From Mixophyes australis (taxonomy: Eukaryota > Chordata > Amphibia > Anura > Limnodynastidae): 64,000 nucleotides of DNA. The first letter of the stretch is position 1; every line of letters starts with the position of its first letter. The notes beneath the pieces are model-generated. The model saw only the letters and a list, made by a program, of their open reading frames with translations, ran no database searches and had not been told where the DNA came from. Made by a program: the position numbers and the translations under genes. The stretch is taken from the NCBI GenBank assembly GCA_036250195.1, contig JAVHZZ010000004.1, positions 320,130,128-320,194,127 on the forward strand. Direction: 5' to 3'. Below are positions 1 through 12,600 of this stretch, piece after piece.

Positions 1-544
1 AGTGCATGTTTTCCATATCTCCTTGCTTTAGTACAGACGTATTCATTACTGACCGACACATTGTAACAGATCCACAGGTGGTATCATTATTTCCCTTGTC
101 ACCTGGAAAACTTGCACTGTTAGAGGGTCCTGTGGACAGGGTTTGAGAACCGCTGCTCTTGGTAGTTGTCTCACAAACATATAACTAATACTATATATAG
201 GATGATTTTATTTTGTAAAACAAAAATACACAAGAGGACAATAGGTATGAGAAATGAATACATTTGCCTATATTTACAGATTTTAAATTACACTACATTG
301 ATTAAATTACTGATAAAAGGTGTTCTGTAAATAAACAGCTTACACCATTTTTGAACATGTATGGCACAATCAATTTGTTTTCTGTGAGGTTTAAGAAGAG
401 AGGACTGCATTGCTGCAAGTGCTCCCAACATAACCACTGCATGTGTTTGACCATCTGTTCTTATCATGACACCAAGTATACAATATAATTTTACATCTAC
501 TATAAATACAACACTGGGTGGTGCTTTAAAGGAAAATAGTTCAC
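1..544 (-). other. DDX46 intron 7, partial
   Basis: AT-rich intron sequence after the exon 7 donor, cut by the window edge. I see no exon and no recognisable repeat in it. Confidence 0.6.
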
Positions 545-658
545 CTCCATAGCATCTTGATCGTTTTCCATGAGTTCTCCTTTTTTCTTTGTTGTTTCTC
601 CAGCCATCTTTTTGGTGGTCATCACGGTTACTACCTTTGTAAATGATGGTCCAGATTT
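545..658 (-). CDS. DDX46: DDX46 exon 7
   Basis: This 114-bp exon follows a TTTCCCCTACAG acceptor and ends at GTGAAC. It reads [17 protein letters not shown], a short variable stretch, then [15 protein letters not shown]. In mammalian DDX46 the next residues (YSSEEEE...) are on the following exon, which is not in this window. The 137-residue open frame over this exon uses another frame and runs into intron, so it was not used. Confidence 0.92.
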
Positions 659-3600
659 CTGTAGGGGAAAATACAGTTCTCAAAATAATTCTGAAACCCA
701 TGAAGAAAACAAATGCTAGGAATGTAAATTTAACAATATAGTGAAAGCTACATTAAACATTACCCACTTTCTTCACCTGAGTATTGTTACACGAAGATTT
801 GAAATACATTTTGGTTAGTCAACGTCCAAAATTGCAAATAATGAAATCTGAAGTTATTTTTAATCAATCTAACCTGCAATGTTTTTGATCCATGTCAAAC
901 TTCTCCATTGTATTGAACACATATGTGATCCAAGCAAAAAAAAAAAAAATCATTAAACACCCTCCAGAGTATGTTGTGTTGGTGGCGAGTAAAAGTGCTA
1001 TTTTTCAGTTTACAGACAGCATTTTATTATGGCAGCCATGTGCAGCAGGGCCATGCCAAAAGCAGAGTAAAAGAAATATTGTAACATCACCAACGATGTC
1101 ACTATGCGTGAAAATACCATGGCAGCTATTTTAGAGATTTCTCAGATACATCCTGCCAGTCATTACTAATATGATACATCAGTCTGCATGTCAGCTGCTG
1201 TTATAAATAACTATAAGAATTCTATTAATGCTGATAATATGGGAGATATGGGAAAGATAAATAATATATATATTTATATAGACAAAAACACACAGCGGGT
1301 GAAATAGTTATTGAACAAATCAACATTTTTCTCAGCAAATATATATTTAATGTGGCTGTTATAATGAAATTTACACCAAATGTCCGCAAAATCCTTGTAA
1401 TCCACACATGCAAAGAAATCAAACCATAGATTTCCATAATTTAAGTTTTGTGTAATATTGTAAAATGACACAGGGAAAAGAGGATTTCTGTACTTATGTT
1501 AAATCCGTTTCTCCGATTCCGTCTGGGGGACACTGCTTACCATGGGTTGTGGAGGGGAGCACCGGAGTTGGCACCTAGCTAGTTAAGTTTAGCACTGCTG
1601 ACAGACCCCTCCCCTCTACAATCCCCCTGCCCCTTCCTGTTCAGTTAATTAAAAAGCCCACGGAGAAAAGGCCAATCAAACAAGAACACAGAAGAAAAGC
1701 AGAAGGGAGGGATCGCAGTGTCCCCCAGATGGAATCAGAGAAACGGATTTAACGTAAGTACATAAATCCTCTTTTCTCTTTCATCCAGTCTGGGGGACAC
1801 TGCTTACCATGGGGACGTTCTAAAGCAGCCCCCTAAGGGTGGGACCACTCTGAAAGCCCCGCTCGTAAAGCACTACAAGCAAAATTTGCATCCGCAGATG
1901 CAAATACATTAAACTGATAAAATTTTGTAAAGGTGTGGACAGAGGACCAGGTGGCTGCCCTGCAAAGCTGGTCTGCAGAAGCCCCATTTCTCGCTGCCCA
2001 TGACGCCCCTACTGATCTGGTGGAATGGGCCGTAAGTCTCTCTGGCACAGGACGGTTAGCCTTTATGTAAGCTTGCTTAATGGTTGCCGTAATCCACCTT
2101 GCAATGGACTGTTTTGAGGCTGGCCAGCCTCTCTTATTAGCATCATAAAGAACAAACAGAGAATCAGTACGTCTAATCTGAGAAGTTCTTTTGACATAAA
2201 TGCGGAGAGCCCTAACCACATCTAACTTTTCCATAGACTGTTGATCCGAATGGGAAGTAGATGAAAAGACCAGAACTACAATTTCCTGGTTCAGATGGAC
2301 AGCCGAAACTACTTTAGGAACGAAGGAAGGGAGGGTTCTCAACACCGCTCTGTCCTCGTGGAAAACCAGATATGGTTCCCGGCAAGACAGAGCTCCTAAT
2401 TCTGAAACCCTACGTGCAGATGCAATAGCTAAAAGAAAGACGACCTTCCGGGTAAGACACCTAAAATCTGCTGTAGGTAATGGCTCAAAAGGAGGCCCTA
2501 TAAGCATATCCAGTACCAGGTTAAGATCCCATGGTGCTGTAGGCGGAACGTAAGGAGGCTGAATATGTAAGACTCCCTGAAGAAAACTCCTGACGTCTGG
2601 CAAGTCCGCTAACTTAAGGTGAAAGAAAACTGAAAGCGCTGAAACCTGAACTCTTAATGAACCTCAACGGAGCCCTGCTTCCAGCCCATCCTGAAGAAAG
2701 GCCAATAAGCGAGGGAGACGAAAGGAAGACGTGACATGTCCTATTTTCGCATCATCTAATATATGCTCGCCAAATACGATGATAAATGCGAGCCGAAACC
2801 GGTTTTCGAGCTTGCAGCATAGTGTTCACTACACTGGGGGAAAAACCCCTAGCTCTCCAGAGGCTGGCTTCAACAGCCATGCCGTTACACTGAGCTGAGG
2901 TAAATTCTGGTGACGAAAGGGGCTTTGTAGAAGAAGGTCGTCTCGTGACGGAAGACGATATCCTAGTCCTACCGCCATGGAGATTATGTCCGCGTACCAC
3001 ACTCGGCGCGGTCCTAAGGGAGCTACTATAATCACCGGCTGACCGCCTTGTCTCACTCGTCTGAGTACTCGAGGAAGCATGAGAATCGGGGGAAACATAT
3101 CCCAACCTGAATTCCCATGACATGGACATTACGTCCGCCGCTTCCGCTAAGGGGTAGAGACCCCTTAGCGGAAGCGGCGGACGTAATGTCCATGTCATGG
3201 CCTTCCGCAATACCTGTGAAACTTTTTGTTGTGTCTGGAGGCCATGAGATCTATATCCGGAAGACCCCAGCTCTAGAGACCGAAATACTTCCGGGTGGAG
3301 GGACCACTCCCCAGGCATCATCGCCTAGGGGTCTGAGGTAATCGGCCTCCCAATTTTTTATTCCTGGAATGTACACCGCCAATATTGCTGGAACGTACTG
3401 TTCTGCCCAAAGGAATATCTGAGCTGCCACTCGCATTGCAGCTGCACTCCTGGTTCCTCCCTGTCAGTTGACATATGCCACAGCCGTGGCATTGTCGGAC
3501 TGAACTCTGACTGGGTGGCCCTGAAGAAGAGTCTGGACCCCCATGAGAGCTAAAAGGATTTCCTTCAATTCTAACGTGTTGATTGATAAGGCTGATTCCT

Positions 3601-6600
3601 GAACTGACCAGAGGCCCTGGAGCCTGAGGTGCAGGAGTACCGCCCCCCAACCCCACAGGCTAGCGTCTGTTGTGGCTATGATCCATGACCATGGAGCAAA
3701 GGACCTGCCCACCGCCATGTGATCCTGATTCAGCCACCACTGAAGCGATTCTCTCGCCCTCGGAGACAGCGAGATCCTCTGGAGATCCAAGCGTAGGTGG
3801 GATCCTGACCATTTTGTCAACAGATCCCACTGGAAGCACCGAGAATGAGCCCGACCGAAGGGGATGGTCTCGAAGGAGGCCACCATCTTTCCCAGCAGCC
3901 GCATGCACAAGTGAATTGAGGGGCTGGGAGAAGACAAGACCTGAGATGTTATACTCCGAATTGAACTGATCTTCTCGGCAGGCAGGAACACCTTTTGCTG
4001 ACTGGTGTCCATAATGAGCCCTAAGAAAACCATGCGTTGACACAGAACTACCTGGGATTTCTAAGTTTATCAGCCACCCATGGCTCTCGAGAACCGCCAA
4101 GGAGAGGGATAAGTGCTGACGTAAGCAAATCTCTGAGGAGGATTTGATTAGCAGATCGTCCAAATAAGGCACGACTTGAACTCCCCTTAAGTGAAGACAC
4201 GCTGCCATTACTGACATGATCTTCGTGAAGACCCTCGGAGCTGTGGAGAGGCCGAAAGGAAGGGCCGAAACTGATAGTGGGAAGACCCACTGTGGATCTT
4301 AGGAGGAACTGATGGTCGCTCCAAATGGGAACGTGGAGGTATGCGTCTTTTAGGTCTATGGAAGCCATAAACTGATCCTTCTCTAAGCCGTTTATTACCG
4401 ACCTCAGGGATTCCATCCGAAATCTGTCCACCCGTAAGTGCACATTGAGGCTCTTTAGGTTTAAGATGGGCCGAAAGGACCCGTCCGGCTTCCTGACCAG
4501 AAACAGATTTGAATAAAATCCCTGTCCCTTCTGTTCATCTGGGACCCTGCAGATGACTCTTTGCGAAAGAAGAGAGGCGACATAGGCCTGTATTGCCTGT
4601 CTTCTTGTTGGATCTCGGGGTAGCGGGGTTATGAAGAAACAATGTGGTACGGGACCCAGCAGGTCTATCATGTATATATAATGCCCCGAATCCAAGGGTC
4701 TTGGGAGGACGCTGCCCACTGTTCCTGAAACAAAGACAGACGTCCCCCCACTGGCATCAGCTTCGGCTAAATAGAGTGGTCGTCAGGACGCAGGCTTCTC
4801 CTGGGTCTTGGAGGCCTGGCGCATAGCTGCAAACGAGGATCTACCCCTGGAAGAGGAGCCTCGCGCATTTGGATGTCTACCTCTAAATGACTGTCCCCTA
4901 GGTAAGGAGTTCCCCCTAAAGGGCTGACGAAAGGAGCTGACCCTAGGGGTCCGGCCCCTATTAGAGAATACCGGCAAGGAAGTGCTTTTGCCCCCTGTTG
5001 CCTGGGAGATCACAGTATCCAATTCCGGGCCGAACAAACCTGCCGCTGAAAAGGGAATGGTTTCAACGGATTTTTTTGATCCCGAATCTCCTTCCCAGGA
5101 TTTCAGCCATAACGTTCTTCTTGCTGAAATAGATGCAGCCTGAATAGAGGAGGACACGGACGTCGAGGTCTGGGCCGCCTGAAAAAGGTACCCCGATGCC
5201 TCTTTCAAATGTAAAGCCAGGGGAAGTAAATCAGAGTCCTGTAAGGCCTCTGCCAGTTGGTCTGCCCATGCTTCCATGGCTTTAGCAACCCAAGCTGAAG
5301 CAAATGTGGGCCTTAAGGATGAACCCGCTGCCACAAACATAGATTTTAGCTGGGATTCCACTCTGCGATCAGAGGCATCCAGCAGAATTGCTGAACCTGA
5401 GACTGGTAGTAAAGTGTGTCTGGCCAAACGGGCTACTGGAATATCTACCTTAGGAATACTCTCCCAGCGAGCCACGTCTTCCTCCTGCAATGGATACAGG
5501 GAAGAGAATCTCCTGGGAACAGAGAACCTTCTATCAAGCTCCCTCTGCAATCTCTTTGAGCTCTACAGAAGGGGGAAAACGTATAGTCTTCCTCTTGGCC
5601 TTCTTAAACAGACTTCTGTCTCTAGGAGTAGGATCCTCTGGTTCTGGGAGGTCCAACGCCTCTCTAACCGCTAAAACCAAATCATCTATAAATTGGCTTT
5701 TAGTGTTTTCTTCCTGTTCCAAAGGTTGAACCTGGTCAGGATCAGAATTTATTTCCCCCTCCTCTTCTGAAAACCCCTCTGAGTCTGAAAGGACCAAAAG
5801 GGGATTAGCAGAACTAGGCCGCTTTCTTTTAGCAGGCGGGATTTTTGGGGATTCAAGTAACTGGTTTAGCTTGTCCAAACCCTTTATAAATGCTGCAGAC
5901 CATGCCAGTTCTGTAGGAACAGGGGCCTGGTCCGTAAGCAATGAGGAAGGTCCTGGTAAAGATGTTCCAATAGAACCTGTGGAAGCAGGGAGGTCTAATG
6001 AACTAGCATTATTAGCCACCGAGGCTGCCACACTAGATAGCAACTGATGGGATTGTGAAACCATCTGTGCTAAAGAGGAAACCGACCGTGTCAGGGAGGC
6101 CACCCAGGCCGGCTCCTCCGTCAGTGGGGCTGGAATATGCTGGGTTTGCGCAGGGGGAACCCCTGCTTCGCAGACAGACCAGAGCGCCAACGGGTCCTTC
6201 TGCCCACTTGGTAATTTTACATTACATCTTGAAAATGTAAAATACTTTGCTATTGGGCCCTTTCCTTTATCTGTTATTTTTATACAAAGGAAGGCACACC
6301 AAACACACAGCTTTAAATAGTTAATTTAGCTGAGAGAGACAGAGAGCAGCTGAGAGAAAACAGTGGAAAAAAACAAGTAATCAACTAATCGGACATAAAA
6401 GTTGTACTTGTAATTTGTTAAACAACAAAATAATAATATTATATTGGCAAGTAGTAGAACTATAATATAACCCCCTACTAGCCCACTTTGCAGTCAGCAA
6501 ATACAGTAATATGTGTTTAAATAAATCAGATACTTAGCCCACAGGGCAAACAGGGGAGAAGTCCAACAGCAGTGTCCTGGTGCCTGCTCCCTTTGATCTG

Positions 6601-9600
6601 TGTCCTTTTCCCGGGCTTCTCCTTGGCGCCAGAAGACCGGGCTAGTCCACTTTTCTCTGGAGGGCAGGGGAGCTCCATGTCTTAGCTCCCCCCCTCTTAA
6701 CGCTGTCTCTCTGTAGGTCTTTAGAGACCATCTTATAAAAATAAAAAGGTGGTATATGGCAGAGTAGTGGAGACCTCAATTGACGTCTCCGCAGCGGATT
6801 TTCACCCCGATGCCCCCTCCTATGCATGAGGGGGGGATCTTGGTATGGCCCCTTTTGATTTCTGTCCTCCGCGGAAATTCAAGATGACCGCCGGCATTTT
6901 GTTATTCCGATAACCGGCACTTCATGCCCGCAGTGGCAGCGCCGGTTATCGGGGAGGCCCCAAGAGTGACAGCGGTCCGGAGAGACCGCCTGTCACTCTG
7001 TACTCAGGCACCCTATTTACTCTGCCAGTGAGAGCCTCTGGCTCTCATCTGACAGAGCCGTGCCTGCGCTGCTGTGCTGTGTGTTCTCTATAATAGAACA
7101 CAGTCCCAGGTCTGCCACAAAAAAAAAGTTCCTATCAAAAGGAATAAATAGAATAAAATAAAATAAAATTAAAAACACTAACAGTACTAAAACACTGCCC
7201 AACTCCATGGGCACCTAAAAAAAACTTAACAGGAAGGGGCAGGGGTCTGTCAGCAGTGCTAAACTTAACTAGCTAGGTGCCAACTCCCATGCTCCTCTCC
7301 ACAACCCATGGTAAGCAGTGTCCCCCAGACTGGATAAAAGAGAAAAAGTATTGAATAAGCTTCCTGAAATATATTTAATACTTTGTGCAAAAGCCTTTGT
7401 TGGTAATGACAGCTTCAAGACACCTCCTGTATGGAGAAACTAGTCGCATGCATTGCTCAGGTGTGATTGTGCCCTATTCTTCAGCACAAATAGTCTTCAA
7501 ATCTTGAAGGTTCCATGGGCTTCTATGGACTTTGATCTTTAGTTCTCTCCATAGATTTTCAATTGGATTCAATTCAGGTGATTGGCTGGCCCATTCTAGC
7601 AACTTTATTTTCTCTCTCTGAAACTAATTGGGAGTATCCTTGGCTGTGTGTTTGGGATCATAGTCTTGCTGAAATGTCCACCCTTGTTTTCATATTCAGC
7701 ATCCTGGTAGATGCAGCAGATTTTTATCAAGAATGTCTCTGTACATTTTTCCAGTCATCCTTCCTTCAATCATATGCAGTATCCCAGTACCGTGTGCAGA
7801 AAAACAGCCCCACACCATGATGTTCCCACCTCCAAACTTCACTGTTGGTATGGTGTTTTTGGGGTGATGTGCAGTGCCATTTCTCCTCCAAGCATGGTTT
7901 GTATTATGGCATCTGACCACACTATATTCTCCCAGTATTTCACATCCTGGTCCAAATGTTGTGCAGCAAACAAGCTTCAATATGTTCTTTCTTCAGCAAA
8001 GGAGTCTTGCGTGATGAGCGTACATACAGGCCATGGCGGTTGATTGCATTACTTAATGTTTTCTTTGAAACAATTGTACCTGCTAATTCCAGGTCTTTCT
8101 GAAGCTCTCGACAACTGGTCCTTGGACAACTCTTCTGATAATTTTTTTCATTTCTGTCAGAAATCTTGCGAGGTGCACCTGGTCATGGTGAAATGATGTG
8201 CTTTCCACTTCTGTATTATGGCCCCAACAGTGCTCACTGGAACATTCAGCTATTTAGAGATCCTTCTATAACCAATGCCATCAGTAGTTTTTGCAATGTT
8301 AAGGTAGTGCAGGTCTTGAGAGCTCTTTGCTTTTACCCATCATGAGATATTTCTTGTGTGACACCTTCGTAATGAGACACCTTTTTATAGGCCATCAGTT
8401 GTGGCTGAACCAGCTGGCAGGATTGTTTTCTAATTACCGATAGATTTCAGCTGGTGTCTTGGCTTTCCATGCCTTTTTGCACCTCCCTTTCTTCCAGTGT
8501 TCAATACTTTTTTTCCTGTGTCATTTCACACGTTTACACTAAACTTAAATTATGGACATTTATGGTTTGATTTCTTTGCATGTGTGGATTGCAAGGATTG
8601 TTGCTGACATTTGGTGTAAATTTCATTACAATAGTCACATGAAATATATATTTACTGAGAAAAATGTTGGTGTTCAATACCTATTTCACCCGCTGTATGT
8701 ATGTATGTATAAAATCAAACTTTATTTTACGACCTGTAAATCAGTCACACCTTATTTAATGTACACTTATAGGAAGGAGAAATAGAAATTTATTTCACTA
8801 TCCTAAAAATCAAAAGCCGTATATGTCCCAGGAAAAAAAAACAGTAGCTTTACTGTTGAAAACCTCCCTGTTATGTAGGGGTTCATGCTCAAGCTATTCA
8901 TTCAGTATCATGTAAATCAAGTATATGCAAAACAGTCTATATGATAATGTGAACAAGTCCCTACTCCAGCTTGTGAAAGTCACCAGCACTCACCTTTTCA
9001 CTTCCACCTTTGACACTGCCCATGTTAAACTTCTTGACTTCTTCCTTGACTTCTTCCATGTAGGCATCCAGGGGATCCAGCTCCTCATTCTCCTCTTCCT
9101 CCTGCCCTTCAATATCTTCCTCAGCTGCTGCTTCTTCTTCATCATCTGGGACATTAAAACAAGCAACAATAGGCTGTAACCAAATAGAACCATTACACAT
9201 TGCTCACAAAATGTGACAGAATGATATAAACAAAGGAACCCTACCATCATCATCTTCTAAACTCCATTTTTTCCCTTGTCTCATTTCTTCAATTTCCTTT
9301 TTCAACTCTCCAATGCTTTCCACAACCCTTTTACGCTGTTCTTCTCGCCATTTTTCAACTCTTTCTTTGCGCTTGCGCATTTCTTCCTCAAGTTTGTTCT
9401 GGTCAAAATTCTGAAACAGGGAGGAATGGTGTATTTTGAAAGTTGAACTTAGAAAGTAATCATTTTAAGGTTTAGACAGGACCATTCTGTACGGAACAGT
9501 GTTCCAGTACAAATTAAAAACAAACAAACAAGCAGTACCATTATAAAAAGAGGTCACATATTAAGGTGTGGTGTGTGTGTGTTGGGTCTATCAGTCAATT

Positions 9601-12600
9601 CTCCTAACAGAAAAAGCTAAATATTCACTTCTCTACTGTGTGAAAGGGAAAGCTGATCTCCTACTGCTGAAATTTCAAAGCAACCCTGCCTCCTCCAGCT
9701 GAAGGATTGACACCTACAGAGGTACAGGTAGACTAAGAACCTGACTCGCACTGGACCCACCACATTTCTCTAGTAGGGGAGGATAGGGGACAGCAGAGAG
9801 GTTTTACTCTCTAGTTTAAGTTTAGGGAAGGTGTATAGGTCTGAGCGTAAAGGGAAGAATTATCATTGTTAATTTTTTACTGACAAAATTGTGCATGAAA
9901 AGAATACATCTAGTGTTGTCATGCCAGTATAAAATGTCATATAACAGGACACAAGATTCCGTTACACTTTCTGCCATCTCCAGAAAATGTTGGAGATGGC
10001 ACATTTGCTGATGACAAGTCACATTATAAAGTGCTTTCCTCGCATCTTGTATGGAACACAAAAATCTTGTTTAAATTAGACAAGTCCACTTTCTGTAACA
10101 AAATTATATATTAAAGCAAAGAATTGGTGTGCTTAGCTTCAGTTATGCCAGAATTATGTTTATGATATAAATAGGCCACAGCCTATCAAACAATGTGGCA
10201 TTTAAGAAACAATTAAATGCTCAGGTTTACACAGTATTCCTTAAAAATAATAAAGGTTCATCAAAGACCCAGGGGTACATTTACTAAACTGCGGGCTTGA
10301 AAAAGTGGAGCTTTGAGTATAGCAATCAGATTCTAGCTGTCATTTTGTAGAATGTACTAAATAAATGATAGCTAGAATCTGATTGGTCGCTACAGGCAAC
10401 ATTTCCACTTTTTCAAACCGGCAGTTTAGTAAATATACCTTAACACAAAATTAGCTGATAGTTGTACGCAGTTCAGAATGCCTGTAGTTGATCTAAAGTG
10501 AATGGATCAATATGTATCTCTTGCAAAGATACAGTGGATCCAAACCACAGTAATATAAAAACCAACAAAAAAAAGATAAAAGCATTAATTTGATATTTTT
10601 CCTATAAGATTAACTCACTGCCTTTTATTTAAGAACATAGAACCATAATTGTTTTAGGTCTGTTTTTCCTTTCAATGTGAAGCTAATTATACAAAGTAAT
10701 GAATGGTCGTTACTTACACTGACATCCTTTTCTTTATCTTTCTCTTCCTCTTTGTCATCCTTTTTCTTTTCCTTAGTTGCTTCTGAAACATCAGTTTTCT
10801 CTTTAGATTTTGATCTAGAAAACATAATGGGCGACATTTGTTTTAGTGGAAGAGAGGCACTGGAGTACAGTGGAGTTATGAGAATAGCATAACTGACAAA
10901 CGCTCAAATAATTTTTAATCAAAGAAATTAATACAGGAACAAAACATGCAGATTCTAAAACAACAGTTTCAAATCCGGACTATGTGCAAACACACATTTT
11001 TGTCTCCCCTAATAAGCTGCTGCAGTACAATGAACACTTGCAGGAAGTACATAAACTAGAAGGGGAAGGGGGGCTAAAAGACGTAACAGCATTAGGAGAC
11101 CCACACAGAGATAACATTTGCATTTCCTAAATGCTACTTTGCTATTAGATATCTTAAGTTCCATCATGCAGCTGGTGCACAGTAGGATCCTAGAGAGGCC
11201 TTGTGATTGCTGCTTCCAGTTTAGAGTGAATATTGACAAAAAGTCTTAAATTATCTGCATGAGTAAGATATTAGACATATATACAAAAAGGCTTTGGAGG
11301 AGGCCCTGAGACAGACTAGCAGAGCATCCATCCAGGTTACAAACACTTGTCAGACTTAATTACAGCACATGAGTATCCAGTACGAATGTTCAAAAGAAGC
11401 ATTTGTACGTCCCTGAGCTGTTTTCATATACCTAATTTCTGGTCAGAAGTAACTGATTACTCAGACTTAACCATACCTATACATATTACACTGTACCATC
11501 CCACGTGTCCTGAGTGTTTTCCAAACAGAAATGTTATATTCACAGGCCCCCATTTCTCTACACAAGTTGCCCCTGAGATGTGGCATGTTAATGCAGACCT
11601 GCCAATAATACATTCTATTATCTACACTGCTGAGGACAAAATGTATGAAACAACTGCACCTCCAATACCCGGATTAAATGCTCCTCCTCATTCTCTCAAT
11701 ACCATAAATAACCTACAACTATCACATCCCCCCGACATGCATCTGTCAAATATACCTTCTCCTTTTCTCCTCACTTCCCACATATCATTAATTCCTCCCT
11801 CATTTATCTGCTCACTCACAGAACTACACCAGAAACAAACCTCTCACCCACAAATTATCCTGCCGTGTCCTCTTTCTCTCACCCTGCCAATAACACCCAG
11901 TCCGTCACTGTGTAACCCCCACTATCAACTCAGGTTTCTCTTCCCCATCCCACAACTTCCCGTCCATCACAGATTTCCAATCACTTCAACTTAACTCGCA
12001 CCCTTCTCCTGTGTTTGAAACCAAAGATCTGTTTGCAACAAACTCACATCCATCCATGATATATGGATATATTTTAAAATCCCTCAAACACCTGTCATTA
12101 TAAAAGCTGGCTTACCTCCTTTGACACTGCATCCCCTGCAGCTCGCTCCAACGAGTGACACTCCCAGAACCAAAAAAAGGGAATCCTAATTTCTCCACAC
12201 TGCACCTTCTGAGTCATACCCCCAGAACCCGCTCTCCTTCTCTCACGTTGAAGTTCATATTATCTGTCTCTTCTCTCTGCTCCAACAAGATGTTGCTATC
12301 CAGGTCCAGTCTACCACTTCACTGCCTGGCTCACAGATTTCCGATCCATTGACCAACCTACTCTCACAATCAGTACTCCCAATGACAAACCCACTTTCCA
12401 GCTGATGTATGGGAAAGATGGAACTACTTTACGGCGAGAATTTACCTTTGGCTTTATCACCCATGTATTTTTACCCCATATGCACAGCAACAACCAAATG
12501 TATATTGCTCTCAAAATTTTAAAAAACATAATATATTCAGAAATTTAACTTAAATTTCATACACCAAGGGTGAGTTCCAGCTTATAATTACCTTATTTCT

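Larger units (their letters stand above)
1480..7346 (-). mobile_element. DIRS-type tyrosine recombinase retrotransposon
   Basis: The element has inverted terminal repeats (about 1515-1650 and 7205-7330), an internal complementary region near its 3' end, and minus-strand coding remnants in the order gag-like, reverse transcriptase, RNase H, methyltransferase-like and tyrosine recombinase. This is the plan of vertebrate DIRS elements. It is 5867 bp long and inserted in a Tc1 inverted repeat. Joining the bases on each side restores the Tc1 sequence with no duplicated target, as expected for tyrosine-recombinase integration. Its base composition is GC-richer than the flanks. Frameshifts in most coding parts show it is dead. 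Confidence 0.92.
1293..8695 (-). mobile_element. Tc1/mariner transposon, split by a DIRS insertion
   Basis: The outer ends are inverted repeats that start CAGCGGGTGAAATA. The left copy runs inward from 1293 and the right copy ends at 8695, followed by TA. The long inverted repeats (about 185-200 bp) match between 1293-1478 and about 8498-8695, including TATGGTTTGATTTCTTTGCA. Between them, on the minus strand, is a decayed Tc1 transposase. Without the inserted DIRS (1480-7346) the element is about 1.5 kb, normal for Tc1. It lies in intron 6 of DDX46 and accounts, with the DIRS, for 7.4 of its 8.3 kb. Left of 1293 the expected TA is CA, so one target base has probably mutated. Confidence 0.88.

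Noticed and set aside
4644..4826. Plus-strand frames across the DIRS element (for example 3117-3341, 3685-3969, 4644-4826, 5276-5729)
   Set aside because: They mirror the minus-strand DIRS coding regions, whose motifs are clear.
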